A DNA stretch of 64,000 nucleotides, taken from Hyposmocoma kahamanoa (lineage: Eukaryota; Arthropoda; Insecta; Lepidoptera; Cosmopterigidae). Below are positions 1 through 12,500 of the stretch, in pieces. A program made the translations under genes and the position numbers. Numbering within the stretch: position 1 is the stretch's first letter; every line of letters begins with the position of its first letter. The notes under the pieces were generated by a model. That model did no database searches and was not told the DNA's origin. It saw nothing but the letters and a program-made list of their open reading frames with translations. Where the stretch lies: contig NW_020653715.1 of assembly GCF_003589595.1 (NCBI RefSeq), forward strand, positions 3,132,134 through 3,196,133, read 5' to 3'.

Positions 1-603
1 TTATTACACGCACATTGCACACTCTGCACTAAATAAATGAAGAAAATAATAACTGCAGGCTTAGCATGAGCCCGAAGACAAAACTTATCTCTTCTTCGAA
101 CCGTCGATTTTCTCGAGATTTTCGAGAGAAAATTGAAGAAGAATTTTTTTTTCTGAACTGTGAACTGACTTGAACGAGTCTCAGACAATTTTTTTTTACT
201 TACCTCGTTTCATCTTTCGGAAAACGAAAGCAACTCCTCTCTTTATCCTGTTTAGATTATGGTAAACACCCGTACACTCAGCAACCAACCCGTATAACTC
301 ACGACCATTATAAATACTAACGTACAATGGCGTTACTGTATTCAAATATGAAAGCCGTCTTAGCGCGAAAACGGCTCGCCGACAGCCTTGTTGCCGTTCA
401 GTCAATGTGACCGTCAATGGTGCGGTATCTAAAGCTAGGGAGGGCGGAATTTTTTTTTTAACTTGAATTAAAAAGCTTGGCAGAAAAAAATGTAACCTGC
501 ATTTTTTTTATTGATTTAAAACAAAAGTGTTAAAACAAAACAGCAACACTGCTATAATAAAGAAAGTCCAAATAGTAGCAACACTCAACGTTAAAAATTC
601 TTA
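1..603. other. AT-rich stretch without a recognised gene
   Basis: I see no coding exon, RNA gene or clear repeat here. It may be the first part of a PRODH intron or 5' flank, since the first PRODH exon in the window (6398) starts inside the protein. Confidence 0.4.
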
Positions 604-770
604 GGGTCGTATTCTAGAACTCTACTCAATGCACAAGTCAGGACTTGAGTATGGTTCAAAGCACTAGAAATCATGCCTTGCCATTAGGGTCGTATTTCCA
701 GTGCTTGAAATCATACTCAAGTCTGCTTAAATCCTGACTTGAGCATTGAGTAGAGTTCTGGAATATGAGC
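604..770. mobile_element. Foldback MITE, two-tier inverted repeat
   Basis: The left arm (about 610-672) pairs with the right arm (about 695-765) nearly end to end around a loop of about 22 bases. The outer tier contains AGAACTCTACTCAATG and its complement, and the inner tier contains GACTTGAGTATG and its complement. No coding capacity. A non-autonomous foldback element is the simplest reading; no target duplication was resolved. Confidence 0.6.
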
Positions 771-814
771 ATTAGACTTAAAATTGGGTATATAAAACTT
801 ATAATATATTGCAA

Positions 815-1105
815 CAAGAATGACATTGACGCCTGATCTGTCATCACATTTTTATGGCATTGGCCACTAGTTCATTAGCCAAAAAATTACATAAAAATCC
901 ATTCCGTTCCGTGGGATTAAGTTCCGGTTTACGTCACGTAGTGTTACAAATCTATAACAATTTCCTGAAAATTGCAATTCAAAAAAGATTTGTTATACAT
1001 AATGTCTAGGTTTTGAGAGCTCTTTACAAAAAACCAACTGATAGTTTGGTTAAAATTTCCTTTTATTTTAGTATAACTAACGGAACAACTATTTTGAAAA
1101 GAAAA
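815..1105 (+). repeat. Dispersed repeat, family also at 16530-16800
   Basis: About 270 bp align in the same order and orientation with 16530-16800. Shared blocks include TTACATAAAAATCC, GAGAGCTCTTTACAAAAAAC and a closing GGAACAACT. Divergence is substantial, so both copies are old. No ORF or terminal structure was recognised. Confidence 0.6.
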
Positions 1106-1366
1106 ATCCAGAACGGTACATTTTATCTATTTTAAGTACATACGTTGAAAATGCTCAAAATATCATGTAAGATTCAATTGAAACAAAAAAAAACCTAACA
1201 ATTATTGATGTTGATTGAGTTTTGTTAATAAAGATATTTTAAGCACACTATTTCACACCATCTCAGTTGTGTCTCGATAGAGTGTAAATGGCGAATTTTC
1301 TATGTTTGGTAGGACTTGTCAGTGGCTAGCCATCCAGCTACTATTCAATTACCATTGCAATTTTTT

Positions 1367-1836
1367 AACCGACTTCCAAAAAAGGAGGAGGTTCTCAGTT
1401 CGACTGTATTTTTTTTGTATGTATGTTACGTGATAACTCTGGTATTTGTAAACTAATTTTCATGATTTTTTTTGATGGAAAGAGGGTACCTCCATAGTGG
1501 TCCCATTCAATTTTGAAAAAAATCATCAACCTCTAAGGGTGGCTGTTCACGCATGAAGATTCATTTTTATAAATAGCGCCTAAATTTTAGTATAATGAGC
1601 AATTATTTTAATGGTTGATTTTGCCATTCTTTAATTCAAGGCCTTTTTTCTCTCAATATACTTTGAGTAGTGAACCGATTTTTATTATCTCCTGTGTCAA
1701 GTCCTGTATAGTGGCGAACTAGGGGATGAATCCGGGTTTGCGCACTTTCCGGTAACCGATTTCAATAAAACAAAATTGGTAATTATATGTAATTCCACGT
1801 ACTTTTGAGATCGGTTTTTTTAGTACTCTGTACTAT
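1367..1836 (-). mobile_element. ~480-bp TIR-like repeat (family CGGTT), copy 1
   Basis: Minus-strand copy of a family with further copies at 13913, 32158, 34109, 38764 and 63484. One end reads AACCGACTTC and the other, on the opposite strand, AACCGA followed by a CTC or TCTC run, giving short imperfect terminal inverted repeats. The interior has the diagnostic blocks AAATCGGTT and AGGAGGAGGTTCTCA. No ORF survives. Confidence 0.7.
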
Positions 1837-1845
1837 GATTATTGG

Positions 1846-2435
1846 TATTCTGCTCTAAAACAACTCCCTTTACAGAATTGCGCGCGGGATAGCCTGCACC
1901 CGCAATCGTGCGCGATTACCTGTTTGAAGACTTCTTTTAGGAAATGAAACTATTTTTCCGGATTTAAAATCAAGTCGCGGGTATTTGTTTTGTCAAACAA
2001 ACCAACGTTTCGGGCCCTTTTACAAGTCCCATAGTCACGGTTGACTGAGGTGGTATAGTCATCAACCAATTATGTGTAATATTAACGCAAATCACCCTAT
2101 ATTTTCACTGTAGTTCAAAAAGTTATTAATGAAATATATACCTTATTTTTAATTTTACGAAGAACATTCCAATTTACGCTACATCCGTTTTACAAATGAT
2201 TTTATTTTAACAATATGAATTTTTATTAAGTTAAATTTATTATTAATCAATAATGGAACTTAGAACAAATTAAAACATATTAATCACCACTGCAGTCTTA
2301 CGTCTGGGATTTTTCCATCGCGCACTATTGCGAGTGCAGGCTTTCCCGCGTGCATTCCTATAAAGGGCGCTTTTGAAGAGCAGAATACAAAAAAATTGCA
2401 ATGGTCAGTCCGGAAAAATAGTTTCATTTTCTAAG
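1846..2435. repeat. Rearranged inverted-repeat element
   Basis: Two blocks recur in inverted orientation. The GC-rich block at about 1846-1915 (with AGCCTGCACCCGCAATCG) matches the complement of about 2310-2395. The block at 1935-1962 matches the complement of 2409-2435 over about 27 bp with one or two mismatches. The second pair lies outside the first on the right, so this is not a simple foldback; a rearranged or composite MITE is likely. Confidence 0.55.
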
Positions 2436-3430
2436 AACTCGATAACGTTCATTTGTTAGTTCTTGGTACAACGGAAACAGCGTCCGTGTAAAGTCTAATA
2501 GCGCAGGATAGACCGCATGAAACTGGCGCGTGTTGGATTGCGCGATTGCGCCCGCGACTGGTGAGTGCAAACGCGCGGTCTTTCCCTTTTCCTTCCAATT
2601 GCAATGCAACAATGCAACGTGTTTACACGGGAGCTCAATCGCACAGCACATGATTGCTGTATCACGCACGATAGAGTGTCTGCGTAAAGCCCGCTAATGG
2701 CGAGTCGTTGGCACATCGATCTTATTGTTTGACATAAATAATACATTTAATCTGAATACTTAACCGTTGATTAAATGAGATCACAAAAGGTGACGTCGAT
2801 CGTTGTCGAAATGAATGAATGCCTTCTCCGCCATTCCACTGACACTCTGTCGAGACTTCACTGCCATTGCAACAAGATTATAGCGGAATAACAAATATTA
2901 CCAGTATTCAGTGGAGTCTCAAAGGAATTACAATGACCAGTGGTGGTTTCAAGAAAATTTGTAGACATGGGACCTTTAACGTACGGATAAAGTTTACCGC
3001 TATGAACGTAGATATTTGAAGTTGCTACTGAAGCTTTCCCCGTAAATCCTATTCAGTACGAAGTGAGTATTATCTTTAGCTCTAGTTAAGGGACGACAGG
3101 GATAAGCGTATTGGTAGTATCTGACAGGAACCACTGAGATTTTTATCTGTAAAGTACTCGGAAACCGAGTAGGTACTGTGGGAGCGTAGCCGTGGTTGTA
3201 GCGTAGAGAGAGGTACTATTTAATAATGAATGAGGAGTATATTCATGATTAAAGATTTATTGTGAGCGTTCGGTTTGAAGATTTGTCCGTTTGTTCGGTT
3301 TGTTTGATAGAAGTCTCCCGATGTTAACTTGACAACAATCTTCTATTTTTTTATACAATTCTAAATATAAAATAAACCAGCCAGCGCTACACGCTACAGT
3401 ACAGTGGATTTTCTTTTTCTTTTCTTGGAA
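2436..3430. other. Non-coding stretch, no gene recognised
   Basis: Two overlapping minus-strand ORFs of about 80 codons (2424-2746) look like chance readings of GC-rich repeat sequence related to the block at 1846-2395. From 2750 to 3430 I see nothing I can name. Confidence 0.35.
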
Positions 3431-3440
3431 GATCCTGCAC

Positions 3441-4431
3441 ATCGAGTATATAACCAGAAACGAACGACGAAATAGATGTATGTTTGTTGCATGACATTGT
3501 GAATGGTCATATTGATTGTGCGGGTATCACCTGCCGCATGCCGGTGCGTCGCATACGTCACACGCCCTTATTTTATAATATACCCCCGTGCTCGACAAAC
3601 TACGCTATGAACAGTCCTCTGACTCGTCTTGCTAAACTGTATAATTCACGTTTTAGTGAACACGATGTTTTTTGTCAATCTAAGGCAATATTTAAAAAAG
3701 GAATAATTAGCTCGCTTGAGTAATGCCAGTGAATTGTCCGATATTTACTTACTTATTTTGAATATATCGATTATTATTTATATTATGTATCAAGATTAAT
3801 ATTCATCACAGTAGTAATGGTTTAAATTTAAATTCAAAGCTACATATTGAAATAAAAATAACATTTTATTAAAGTAGGTTCATATTTCAGTTTATAATAA
3901 TGTGTACAATTATATACACACAGACACATTATTTTTCTGTCTAAAACACACACATTGATAGACACACAAACGCACACGCACTCGCAAACGCACACGAACA
4001 CGCACACGCACACGCACGCGCGCACACGCACGCACGCACGCACGCACGCATCCACGCACCCACGCACCAACGCACCCACGCTCGAACGCACCCACGAACC
4101 CACACACCCACACACCAAACACGTTTTTGGGGAAGATCAGAAGCATTCAATACTGGCTCATGCTTTTATGGTGTTGTATTATATACTAAATTTTATTCTT
4201 GATAACATGTCATTGGCTGTACTATTTTAAGGTTTACTTTGTATATTTATGATTATTATATATTTATTGTAAACGCTGTTAAATATTAACTCTCGTTTGC
4301 ACTGAAATATAGACAGGCCAACTACTGACCTGTGTGTATGTCTCCGTATATAGTCACAGTAATGATATAGCAGAATAGTTTTCAAACAAATTAAATGACA
4401 TTTCGCCTCTATTTCTGGTTATATACTCGGT
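3441..4431. mobile_element. 991-bp terminal-inverted-repeat element with 10-bp TSD
   Basis: The ends are inverted repeats: the left end starts ATCGAGTATATAACCAGAAA and the complement of the right end starts ACCGAGTATATAACCAGAAA, 19 of 20 identical. The element is flanked by the direct repeat GATCCTGCAC at 3431-3440 and 4432-4441, a perfect 10-bp target-site duplication. A 9-11 bp duplication is typical of Mutator-like elements, so a non-autonomous MULE is my inference. The interior holds a 79-codon ORF (3484-3723) without recognisable domain and an ACGC-rich microsatellite, but no transposase. Confidence 0.7.
3945..4115. repeat. CA/ACGC microsatellite
   Basis: Alternating CACACG, ACGC and ACCCACG units over about 170 bp. 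Long ORFs in several frames on both strands are artefacts of this low-complexity sequence. It lies inside the TIR element at 3441-4431. Confidence 0.9.
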
Positions 4432-4897
4432 GATCCTGCACAACGCTCCGAATATCTCAACAACGGCCATTGTCATGGTCCACAGGTATTTCCAAATCCG
4501 TAACAATATCCGGTCGTTTGAATCGGATCATCGGACACCAAGTATAAGCATAAGCATATAATTTTAAAATGAAACAATGGTTCTATAACACACATTAATT
4601 GTGATACGTTATGTAATCCCTTGAAAACCGTAAAACATATCTTTTTTCGTAAATAACTCTACGCCCGTCCTCTTATTTTTCTTTATAAATATCTTTTAGT
4701 GTTGCTATTTTGTTTTTTTATCGTCACATCCATATGGAATCGGCAACGCATCTATTTAAATCTGATCTGATAGCTATTGCAAGCAGTATTACACATAACC
4801 GATAGAGTGTTTTCCTGATCTAATATGTCACACGGATTTTGCTTCGCAGGCGTCTTAGTTGCATCTACAGTTTACTTAGTCATTATATTTTAGCGTG

Positions 4898-5017
4898 AAA
4901 CACACTGACAGCGGGTGCTGGTCGGGCGCGTGGTGTCTGTCGTCCATATAAAATCACACCCGCCGCCGTACTCTCGACCCGACACGCACCTGACCAGCAC
5001 CCGTTCTCTGTGTGTTT
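4898..5017. mobile_element. Short foldback MITE
   Basis: Left arm 4898-4923 and right arm 4992-5017 are complementary at about 22 of 26 positions, with core CGGGTGCTGGTC and its complement. The loop is about 68 bp and GC-rich. No coding content. Confidence 0.6.
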
Positions 5018-5780
5018 TAAGCAAAATGTTCGTGATATTATTTCGCACCCGTGGTGTAATAAAGCCACATCAGTAGGGCTAGAACGACAAGGCGCGATTT
5101 GCGCGACAGCGCATAAAGCGCGAGCGCGAGCTCGAGCGATAGGGACCTCGGAAGCAATTGATGGGCGTTGATGCTGTCCAGAGGGTGCTACTGCTTTAAA
5201 AAAAAAACCTTAATTATCTATATAAAATAAATAAAAATAAAAGGATTCGCTCTGGACCTTTTGGAGGGAAAAGTGTCGTTTTTATTTTGACTTTCAATTA
5301 TTTTGTGAAATCTAGTTTAAAGTGGAATAGGATAGTGCTATTGTGCCTTAATCGAAGATTAAAACGCGAAATTATACGAATCTCGAACTAAAGTACCCGT
5401 ATCGGCCCGTTCTAAGGAATCCCGAGTCAATCCAAGCACGCCGCCTCAAATTGCCTATTCTCTTTGTGGCGGCCACATTTACAGAAACATAATTAAACTT
5501 CATGTTTAGGCTGATGGCTTTGCCAAAGCCTTAATAAATAATAATAAAAATCTTTTATTTCAGACACCATAGGTCCATAGTTTGTTAGTAAGCAACCTTA
5601 TACTATATTAGTAACAAATGACTGTATGGTGAATTTGTGGTGTATTGTATATGAAGTGTACATTACAATTTTTAAAATCGAAATGTCAAAATATTCAAAA
5701 TACATAATATTAAAGTCACTGAAATAATAAAGATAATTTAGTCGAAAGTAAAAATTTAAAATACTAAAATTTACAATTAA
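5018..5780. other. Non-coding; includes a probable LINE 3' end
   Basis: 5072-5150 is GC-rich and resembles the foldback at 11309-11418 (gcataaagcgcgag motifs). On the minus strand, 5505-5565 reads as a LINE-type 3' end with GGCTTTGGCAAAGCC and A-rich tails, and may be the 3' untranslated end of the LINE fragment at 5902-6231. Confidence 0.4.
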
Positions 5781-5901
5781 TAAAATAACAATTAAAATTC
5801 AAATTAGCTAATAAAATAATAATAATTAACATGAACAAAACTAAAATTTTAGAAATCACATGTCATAGAGAAATCCATTACATTACAATTGTAACTACTA
5901 C

Positions 5902-6231
5902 TTACTTAGTCACTATTTTTGTGTGCGAGATGCATCTGTCTACACAATGTGCTATGATCGGGGAATCATGTCGCTCTGCTATTATCCTTAGAATGGAATT
6001 GGAACTACTCCGTAGTCTGCAGAGCTGCGAGGCCGTTTTCTTTCGCATGATGGCATTAAAATCATCTATATTAGCCTGCGCAAACATGTCTGACGCGCTG
6101 CAGAATCGGGGCAGCCCCAGCAACACCCTAAAGGCATTGTTGTACGGAATCTGCAGCGCGTCGAGAGTCCGCTGCGTGTGGTTGATCCACAGGGCGCACG
6201 TGTAAAACACCTGACAGTAGGCTCTAAACAT
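5902..6231 (-). mobile_element. Non-LTR retrotransposon fragment (reverse-transcriptase C-terminal region)
   Basis: A 109-codon minus-strand frame reads FRAYCQVFYTCALW, then NNAFRVLLGLPRFCSASDMF, then ISHTK. This matches the conserved C-terminal stretch of insect LINE polyproteins after the reverse-transcriptase domain (pattern YC..FYTC.LW, then YN.AFR.LLGLP...S.S.MF). No catalytic domain is present. It is a 5'-truncated fossil lying just upstream of the first PRODH exon seen. Confidence 0.7.
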
Positions 6232-6397
6232 ATAAACTACACCAAAAATTTATAATTTTTTCCTTGTAATTTTTTTGTGTTAAGTTAAATATTAAAAATA
6301 CGTGTTTTCAGTAATTTTTTTGTGGTGGTGGGCGTTGAAATTTTTTTATCTTGCCTAAGTCATTGAAATTAAAAGTTTTCTCTTTGTTTGTCGGTAG

Positions 6398-6519
6398 TTG
6401 ATGAAAAGGTCGCGGCAATTAGTTGGGAAAACCTTGTTCGAGCTGATCATGAAGGCCACCTTCTACGGCCAGTTCGTCGCCGGAGAAGACCCTGTCAGAA
6501 TCCGACCGACTGTCGACAG
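6398..6519 (+). CDS. PRODH: PRODH exon a (first in window)
   Basis: Acceptor tcggtag, donor AG|GTAAAC; 122 nt, ends in phase 2. Encodes [20 protein letters not shown] then [11 protein letters not shown]. The ATG at 6401 is internal: the frame is open to the splice acceptor and the conserved family continues upstream. Confidence 0.9.
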
Positions 6520-9500
6520 GTAAACAGTTTTCTCTGTATGTGAAGAAATATTTACGTCTGTTAAGGGATAAAGCTTAATTTTTTTCGTAAACCAGGTAAC
6601 TTGATGCATTCCACATGACATTTTTAATGAATTCCACCGATGGTAGGGTAGGGTTTCCACCTCCCACTTTTTACTGCTTTGTAAGTATTGAGGGGTACGC
6701 CGAGTCAAGGCAATCTGAGGAACAGGAGACTTTGGTCCTTGTTAATATTTTTTTTTATAATACTCAGTGACGGGACGAACAAGTCGTGATCCTGGTGGTA
6801 AGCGACACCCCTGTTTATAATAGTAACAATTTATAACTACTTTGAGTTTTAAACTGTAAAGATCTTATGGGCACTGCCGCTGCACCCGTAACCTTGAGAC
6901 ATAAGTTGACAAGTGGCATGTCCTTGTAATTTCACCAGCGCCCTTACCATTCCAAACGGGAATGCAGTAATGTGAGCATTACTGCTTGGTGGCAGAGATA
7001 GGTAAGGTGGTACTTCGTTGGACTAACTCTTTCGGAAGGAATTCTATTGCTACTAAAACTATAATAATTTTTTATACCGGAATTCTGGTATCTGCATTAC
7101 AACCTCTTTTCTATTAATTGACTATAAACATATTGAACGATGCCAACTCTAGTGACCAATTTTTGAAAGATTGATTAGGAAATAATAATGATTTAGTAGT
7201 AGAGCACCTGGTGAAGAGAGTTCGTCCAGGGAAATACTGCCACCTTACCTATTTCTGTGTTAGTTTTGAAGAGTAAGTGCTGCTGAAATTACTGGCATAT
7301 GGGACTTTTCAACTTACGACTCAAGGTAACGGGCGAAGTGGCAGTGCTTCTCAGATCTTTGTGATGTAGAGTAGATGTTATGGACAAGCGGTTTGCTTAC
7401 CACCAGACACACAGACTTGTTCGTCCGTCACTAAGTATCATGAAAAAAGTCTAGGGCCGTAGCTTAAGTACCTACTAAGTGACATTTGTTAATAAAAGGA
7501 TAAACTCTTAAACGATACATAATCGATGAGCTATGGTCGATGTGCACTCAGGTTATAGAGAGAGAAAGACAGTTTCCTTAAACGACCTAGCATTTGAGAT
7601 GGATTTATTAATGTTGGCTTTAAGATGTTATATGCCATCATCAACGAATTTACGATTTTAAGGATACGTCCTTAGTAATGTAGATGTTGCTAAGATTGAT
7701 TGCCACGATCGAGCTACACAGCGCCCGTTTAATTTTGGTGACATTTTTCTGCTAAATTTGTCACTGGCATAGAGTGAACCAATGTTCCGTTCCTGGATTG
7801 TGTCTCACAAGAGACGTATGTGGTTTTTTTTTGGAACATTTCTTGGAAATTCACCAACAAAGGCTCGTCTTTCAACGTCAACTGACTGATGTGACGTCAT
7901 ATGCACGAAATCACCTTGACTTTGGTTACTATGCTATTATTATTCCTCTTTCGCTGCTTTTGCGTAACACGTTGACGATTAAGTTTGCAGGTGGGGCCTT
8001 GTTTAACCATTAATAACTAGAGTTGCAACGAATATTTGGCCCATTCGGCCTATTTTTTGCTATTCAGTTGAATATCGAATATTGAATCACTATTCGGCCT
8101 CATACCTAAAAACATGAGGAAGAACTAATGCAATAAATAAATAAATTATCATGCAACTTTTATTGATGCTGAACTTATGGTGTAAGTTCCAGAAAGCGCA
8201 ATTTTTCGCTTTTTTATCTAAAAGATCTAGGGAAATGTAGCACATCTAATTTATGTTATTTTTCAGAGATAAAAAAGGGTAACAAATCCAATTAAAACTG
8301 GTCAATATTTAACGCGATTGGCGAAGTGTAGTTACAGCGGTTCGAGAGCAGGGTTGCGAGATCTTTGCGTACGTGCGTTTTTCAGGCCCAATATTCGGCT
8401 ATTCGGCCACGTTCCTGGGTGAAAATGAGGCCGAATATACTATTCGTTGCAACGCTATTAACAACAAATATAAATAACTTTTGTTTCCCTGCGCCTAAAA
8501 TATCATTCAAGATTAAAATTTTAGTACGTTTTGTAAGAAGTGTCATAATGTTATGTTAATAAATTATAATTTTCTTCAACATGGTAGGTAAGATACGTCC
8601 ATTAATGTTGTAAGAGACAACATGGTCACGTTTTTACTTTACGTAATGTATATTGTGTACAAATACCCATATTTCATTTTTTTTTACTGTAAAATAATTT
8701 TCCCGTGAAGGTTTTTTTAAATTGGCATATTACAGACGATGTGCGCCAACTCGGGCTAGATAATTTTGATCGTTGTGTAAACATATACTTATGTATTTTG
8801 CTTGCCAACTGACTTAAATATTTATCTAAACCAACAGGTTTAGATTATAACAATAATGTGTACTTTATTTATTAAATATGATTTACGTTCTCTTCTATTG
8901 TATTTAATTATTCGAAGAATAGAAATCTCAGTGTCAAGAAACTGACCAATCAGATAGCCAACGTATCTGCGAGTAGCGGTACCTGATTGGTTGTTAGTTA
9001 AACACTAAATATCAGCTAAAAAAATTCCATGATATTTTAACTGGTGATGGTGCTCATGGTAACAAACAGGTTAAAATAAAAAATAGTCACGCTCTTTATT
9101 TAAATTTAATATCAGTAACATGTTATATAAAAAAGAACGTAATTAATTTAAATTGCACGGAAATATTGTATTGAAATGTAGTAAATAATTAATAAAGATG
9201 ATGATATTTCATTAAAATTAAACAATTTTTCGCCACGCCAATTTTACGCCGCTCCGGTCGAATTAATCGGCGGTGGCGATGATGGCGCGGCGCACACGTC
9301 TAGTCTAGGTTCTGACTATGCACGAACCAGGTTTCGAAGTTATAATAATCATTGATAATTTACGCGATATTTATACAATTAATTGGAACAATAAAATGCT
9401 ACCACTAGCTATGTTGTGTCATGTGTTTGTAGGAGACACGTATCGAAGTAAATAATTTTCTTCGTGTTTATTTAGTTTTATAAAAATAAAGAGCCAAAAA

Positions 9501-12500
9501 TATTCTCAGATAATTATCAAAGAATATAAATATCTTTATAATTTCTAAACCTGGTACAAACATACCTACTACTTAAGTTTGTGATAATTTACTGCATTAG
9601 TTCTTCCTTATGTTTTTAAGTATTCGGTATTAGGCCGAATAGTTACTACTTAAGTTTGTATCACCGTGTACATTTTTGTTTCAGACTGTATTCATTCGGC
9701 GTAAAGTCGATCCTGGATTACTCCGTGGAGGAAGACATCTCCGAGTCCGAGGCCCAAAAACGAGAAGTGAGGTAAATAAATAGCTATTTAAAAAAAAATC
9801 CAAAACTCGCCGCACCCTTCAAATGAAACCCAACACAAAATTTTAACTTTTTGGGAATAAGCAAAATAAGATTTGAAATTGTGACATTTCACGTTATTTA
9901 ATGCGGCGTTTACATATCGATACAGGAATGGAATTTCAAACATGTTAAAGAATGCAGTGAATGTTCGATTCAAACTTTAATGGGTTAATTCCAAATTAAA
10001 TTATTATTTTTAAAGTCGTCTTACGCTATAAACTATAGTCTATCTTTTTTGAAGATGTAGTAAAATGACAGTATATTGCGCAAAAACCTTGCCCGCTTGT
10101 GAGCAGCCAGTGATTGTAGTCGATAAACATTCTGTCGACTATCGACTGAATGTTGGTTATCCTTTTGCAATAAATAATCATCAACTTCGGCACAGGTTCA
10201 TCTGAATTGTCAATTTTTGTAATTTCATGCATACAACTGTGTCTATTAAAAATATAAAGAGGAGACATATTTTAAAGATTTTCGTATTAATTATATATAG
10301 ATAATTAAATCTGCCTGTTCTTATTGAAATGTGTATGAGTGAAAATTTATTTCTATACTAGAAGCCAAGTCGAATCCAGTTCGGATGGGCAGCGTTCGGG
10401 AAACTACAAAAAATGTTCGCGTCCAAATTACCTCAGTGTCTCAAGACCAAAGTCTTTGACCAGTGTGTGTTGCCAGTGATCACATATGTATCAGAAACGT
10501 GGTCCCTCACTATGGGCCTCATAAGAAGGCTCAAGGTCACTCAGCGGGCAATGGAGAGAGCGATGCTCGGTATTTCCCTACGTGATAGAATCAGAATTGA
10601 GGAAATCCGTAGGAGAACTAAGGTAACCGACATAGCTCCAAGAATTGCTCAGCTGCAGTGGCAGTGGACAGGGCACATAGCTAGGAGAACGATAGCCGTT
10701 GGGGCGGAAAGGTTCTTCAACGGCGACCGCTCACCGGACGACGCATAGTGGGTAGATCCCCGACCAGGTGGACCGTCGATCTGGTAAAGGTCGCGGGAAG
10801 CCGATGGATGCGGGCAGAGCAGGACCGATCGTTGTGGATATCGTTGAGGGAGTCCTATGCCCAGTAGTGGGCGTCGTAGGGCTGACTGATGACTAGAAGC
10901 CAAGTGTGAAAATAAGACTAAAGAAGGTAATAAACGCAATTAGTAACTATTAGAACATCGTAACATTCACAACTTATGCATTTTTGGCAAAATTATATAC
11001 CTTGCTTCACAATCTGCCTCCGTGGCCGAACGGTTACCATGCCGGACTGCCACGCAGAGGTCCCAGGTTCGATTTCCGGGCCGGGCGAAATATTTGTATG
11101 ACCTACATTTATTTCTCTCGTGAGTTTGGGTGTAATTTGTGGTTGTCTATGTGTGTGTCCATGGCACCCGCGACACAGGGTTTCCCTAGTGCGGGGCTAT
11201 GTTGAGTGTGTGCGTTAGTATAAAAAAAAAAGTCTTTCGATAGAACTGTCGACGACAACTACATGACTATTTCAAATTTTATGAAAACTGTAGACCTAAC
11301 ACGAACGGGCGCGACTTGTGCGAAAGCGACATAAAGCACGAGATACTGGTATTCTCGCATTAAAGATCTCGCGCTTTATGTCGCTCTCGCACTTTATGTC
11401 GCTCTCGCGCAAGTTGGGCTCTATCGTACTCTATCGTACCCAAACTCCGTCATCAAAAAAGACAGACTATAATTTTCTTTATGTTTTGTAATAAGTCACT
11501 TTCATTCTAAAAGTGCGTCCTTTATACATAAGTCGGAATTATTCTCAAACTGAATATCGCCCGCTTTAAAAATCGAAATAAGTTAACATACAATATTGAT
11601 GGAATAAAGTTATTTTAAATGCTTCTTCTACATATCGTACCCGTGGTATACACTAAAATGCTCCCCATCGTGGTGAAAGAATTTGCCAATTGGCGTAAGG
11701 TACTCGCTGATTGTGTCCACGGTGCGCCAGACGCAGACGTACAGGAACGTACGTAACGGGCCGTGGGATGCCTTCCTTAGAGTTATTATTATTAATACAA
11801 AGATTGAACACGATCCAATAATTTTTAGTTCACTAATTGTGACAGCAAAAGTGGCGCCCGCGTGTTACGACAGTGGTTCTGCAACTGCGTTTCTAAATAT
11901 TGTATGAGAATTGGTAGTGGCGCGGCAGCAGCGCCACTGTGGTGCTTCTATGTATGAGCGTCTAAATTGAAGGCGCACTTATTCCTCAATAGCACTGTAT
12001 ATCAAACACTTGGCTCAATTTATATTGCGGCGGAACGGAATGGAAGCGAATTTTTATAATGATATTGCACATAGCGTAATGAACTTTATGGTCAATATTG
12101 TGTAACGTACAAACTAGATACGAGCCAAAAATCACATCGCGCGTCTTCCTCGGAATTCTCGTGTATTGAATATGAATTCCGCAATTGCCGTCGGCGACGG
12201 CGACGTCTGGCGAATCTGCGGGAAGTGGCGCGAAGGCAGGCGCAGTGTGACGTTAAACGTCGACGAAATACTAAACAGGGGGGTCGACATCCGTCCGAAA
12301 CAATTACTGTCAAATAAGTAATATTCGACAAAATTAAAAGACAAGTATCCAGTATGAAGCTTCATTCGCATCACGCGTCTTTTCATTTGGTCAAGTATTG
12401 CTTATTTGGCAGTAATTGTTTCGGACGGATGTCGGACGGAGATCGAGGGCAGACCCCCAGCTTCAAGGCGCAGTCGCGAGAGAGCTCACGAACGCCCGAG

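Larger units (their letters stand above)
6520..9684 (+). other. PRODH intron a
   Basis: 3.2 kb. Holds an inverted pair of a retro-like repeat (6748-7054 and 7196-7448), a hAT-type MITE (8018-8457) and a small fragment of the same MITE at about 9590-9642. About 8466-9588 shows no recognisable feature. Confidence 0.8.

Noticed and set aside
3840..4230. Four overlapping ORFs of 69-92 codons on both strands
   Set aside because: Cys/Val/Arg- or Thr/His-rich translations of an ACGC/CA microsatellite.
6401..6403. ATG as PRODH start codon
   Set aside because: It is the second codon after a splice acceptor, and the family has about 100 conserved residues before this point.
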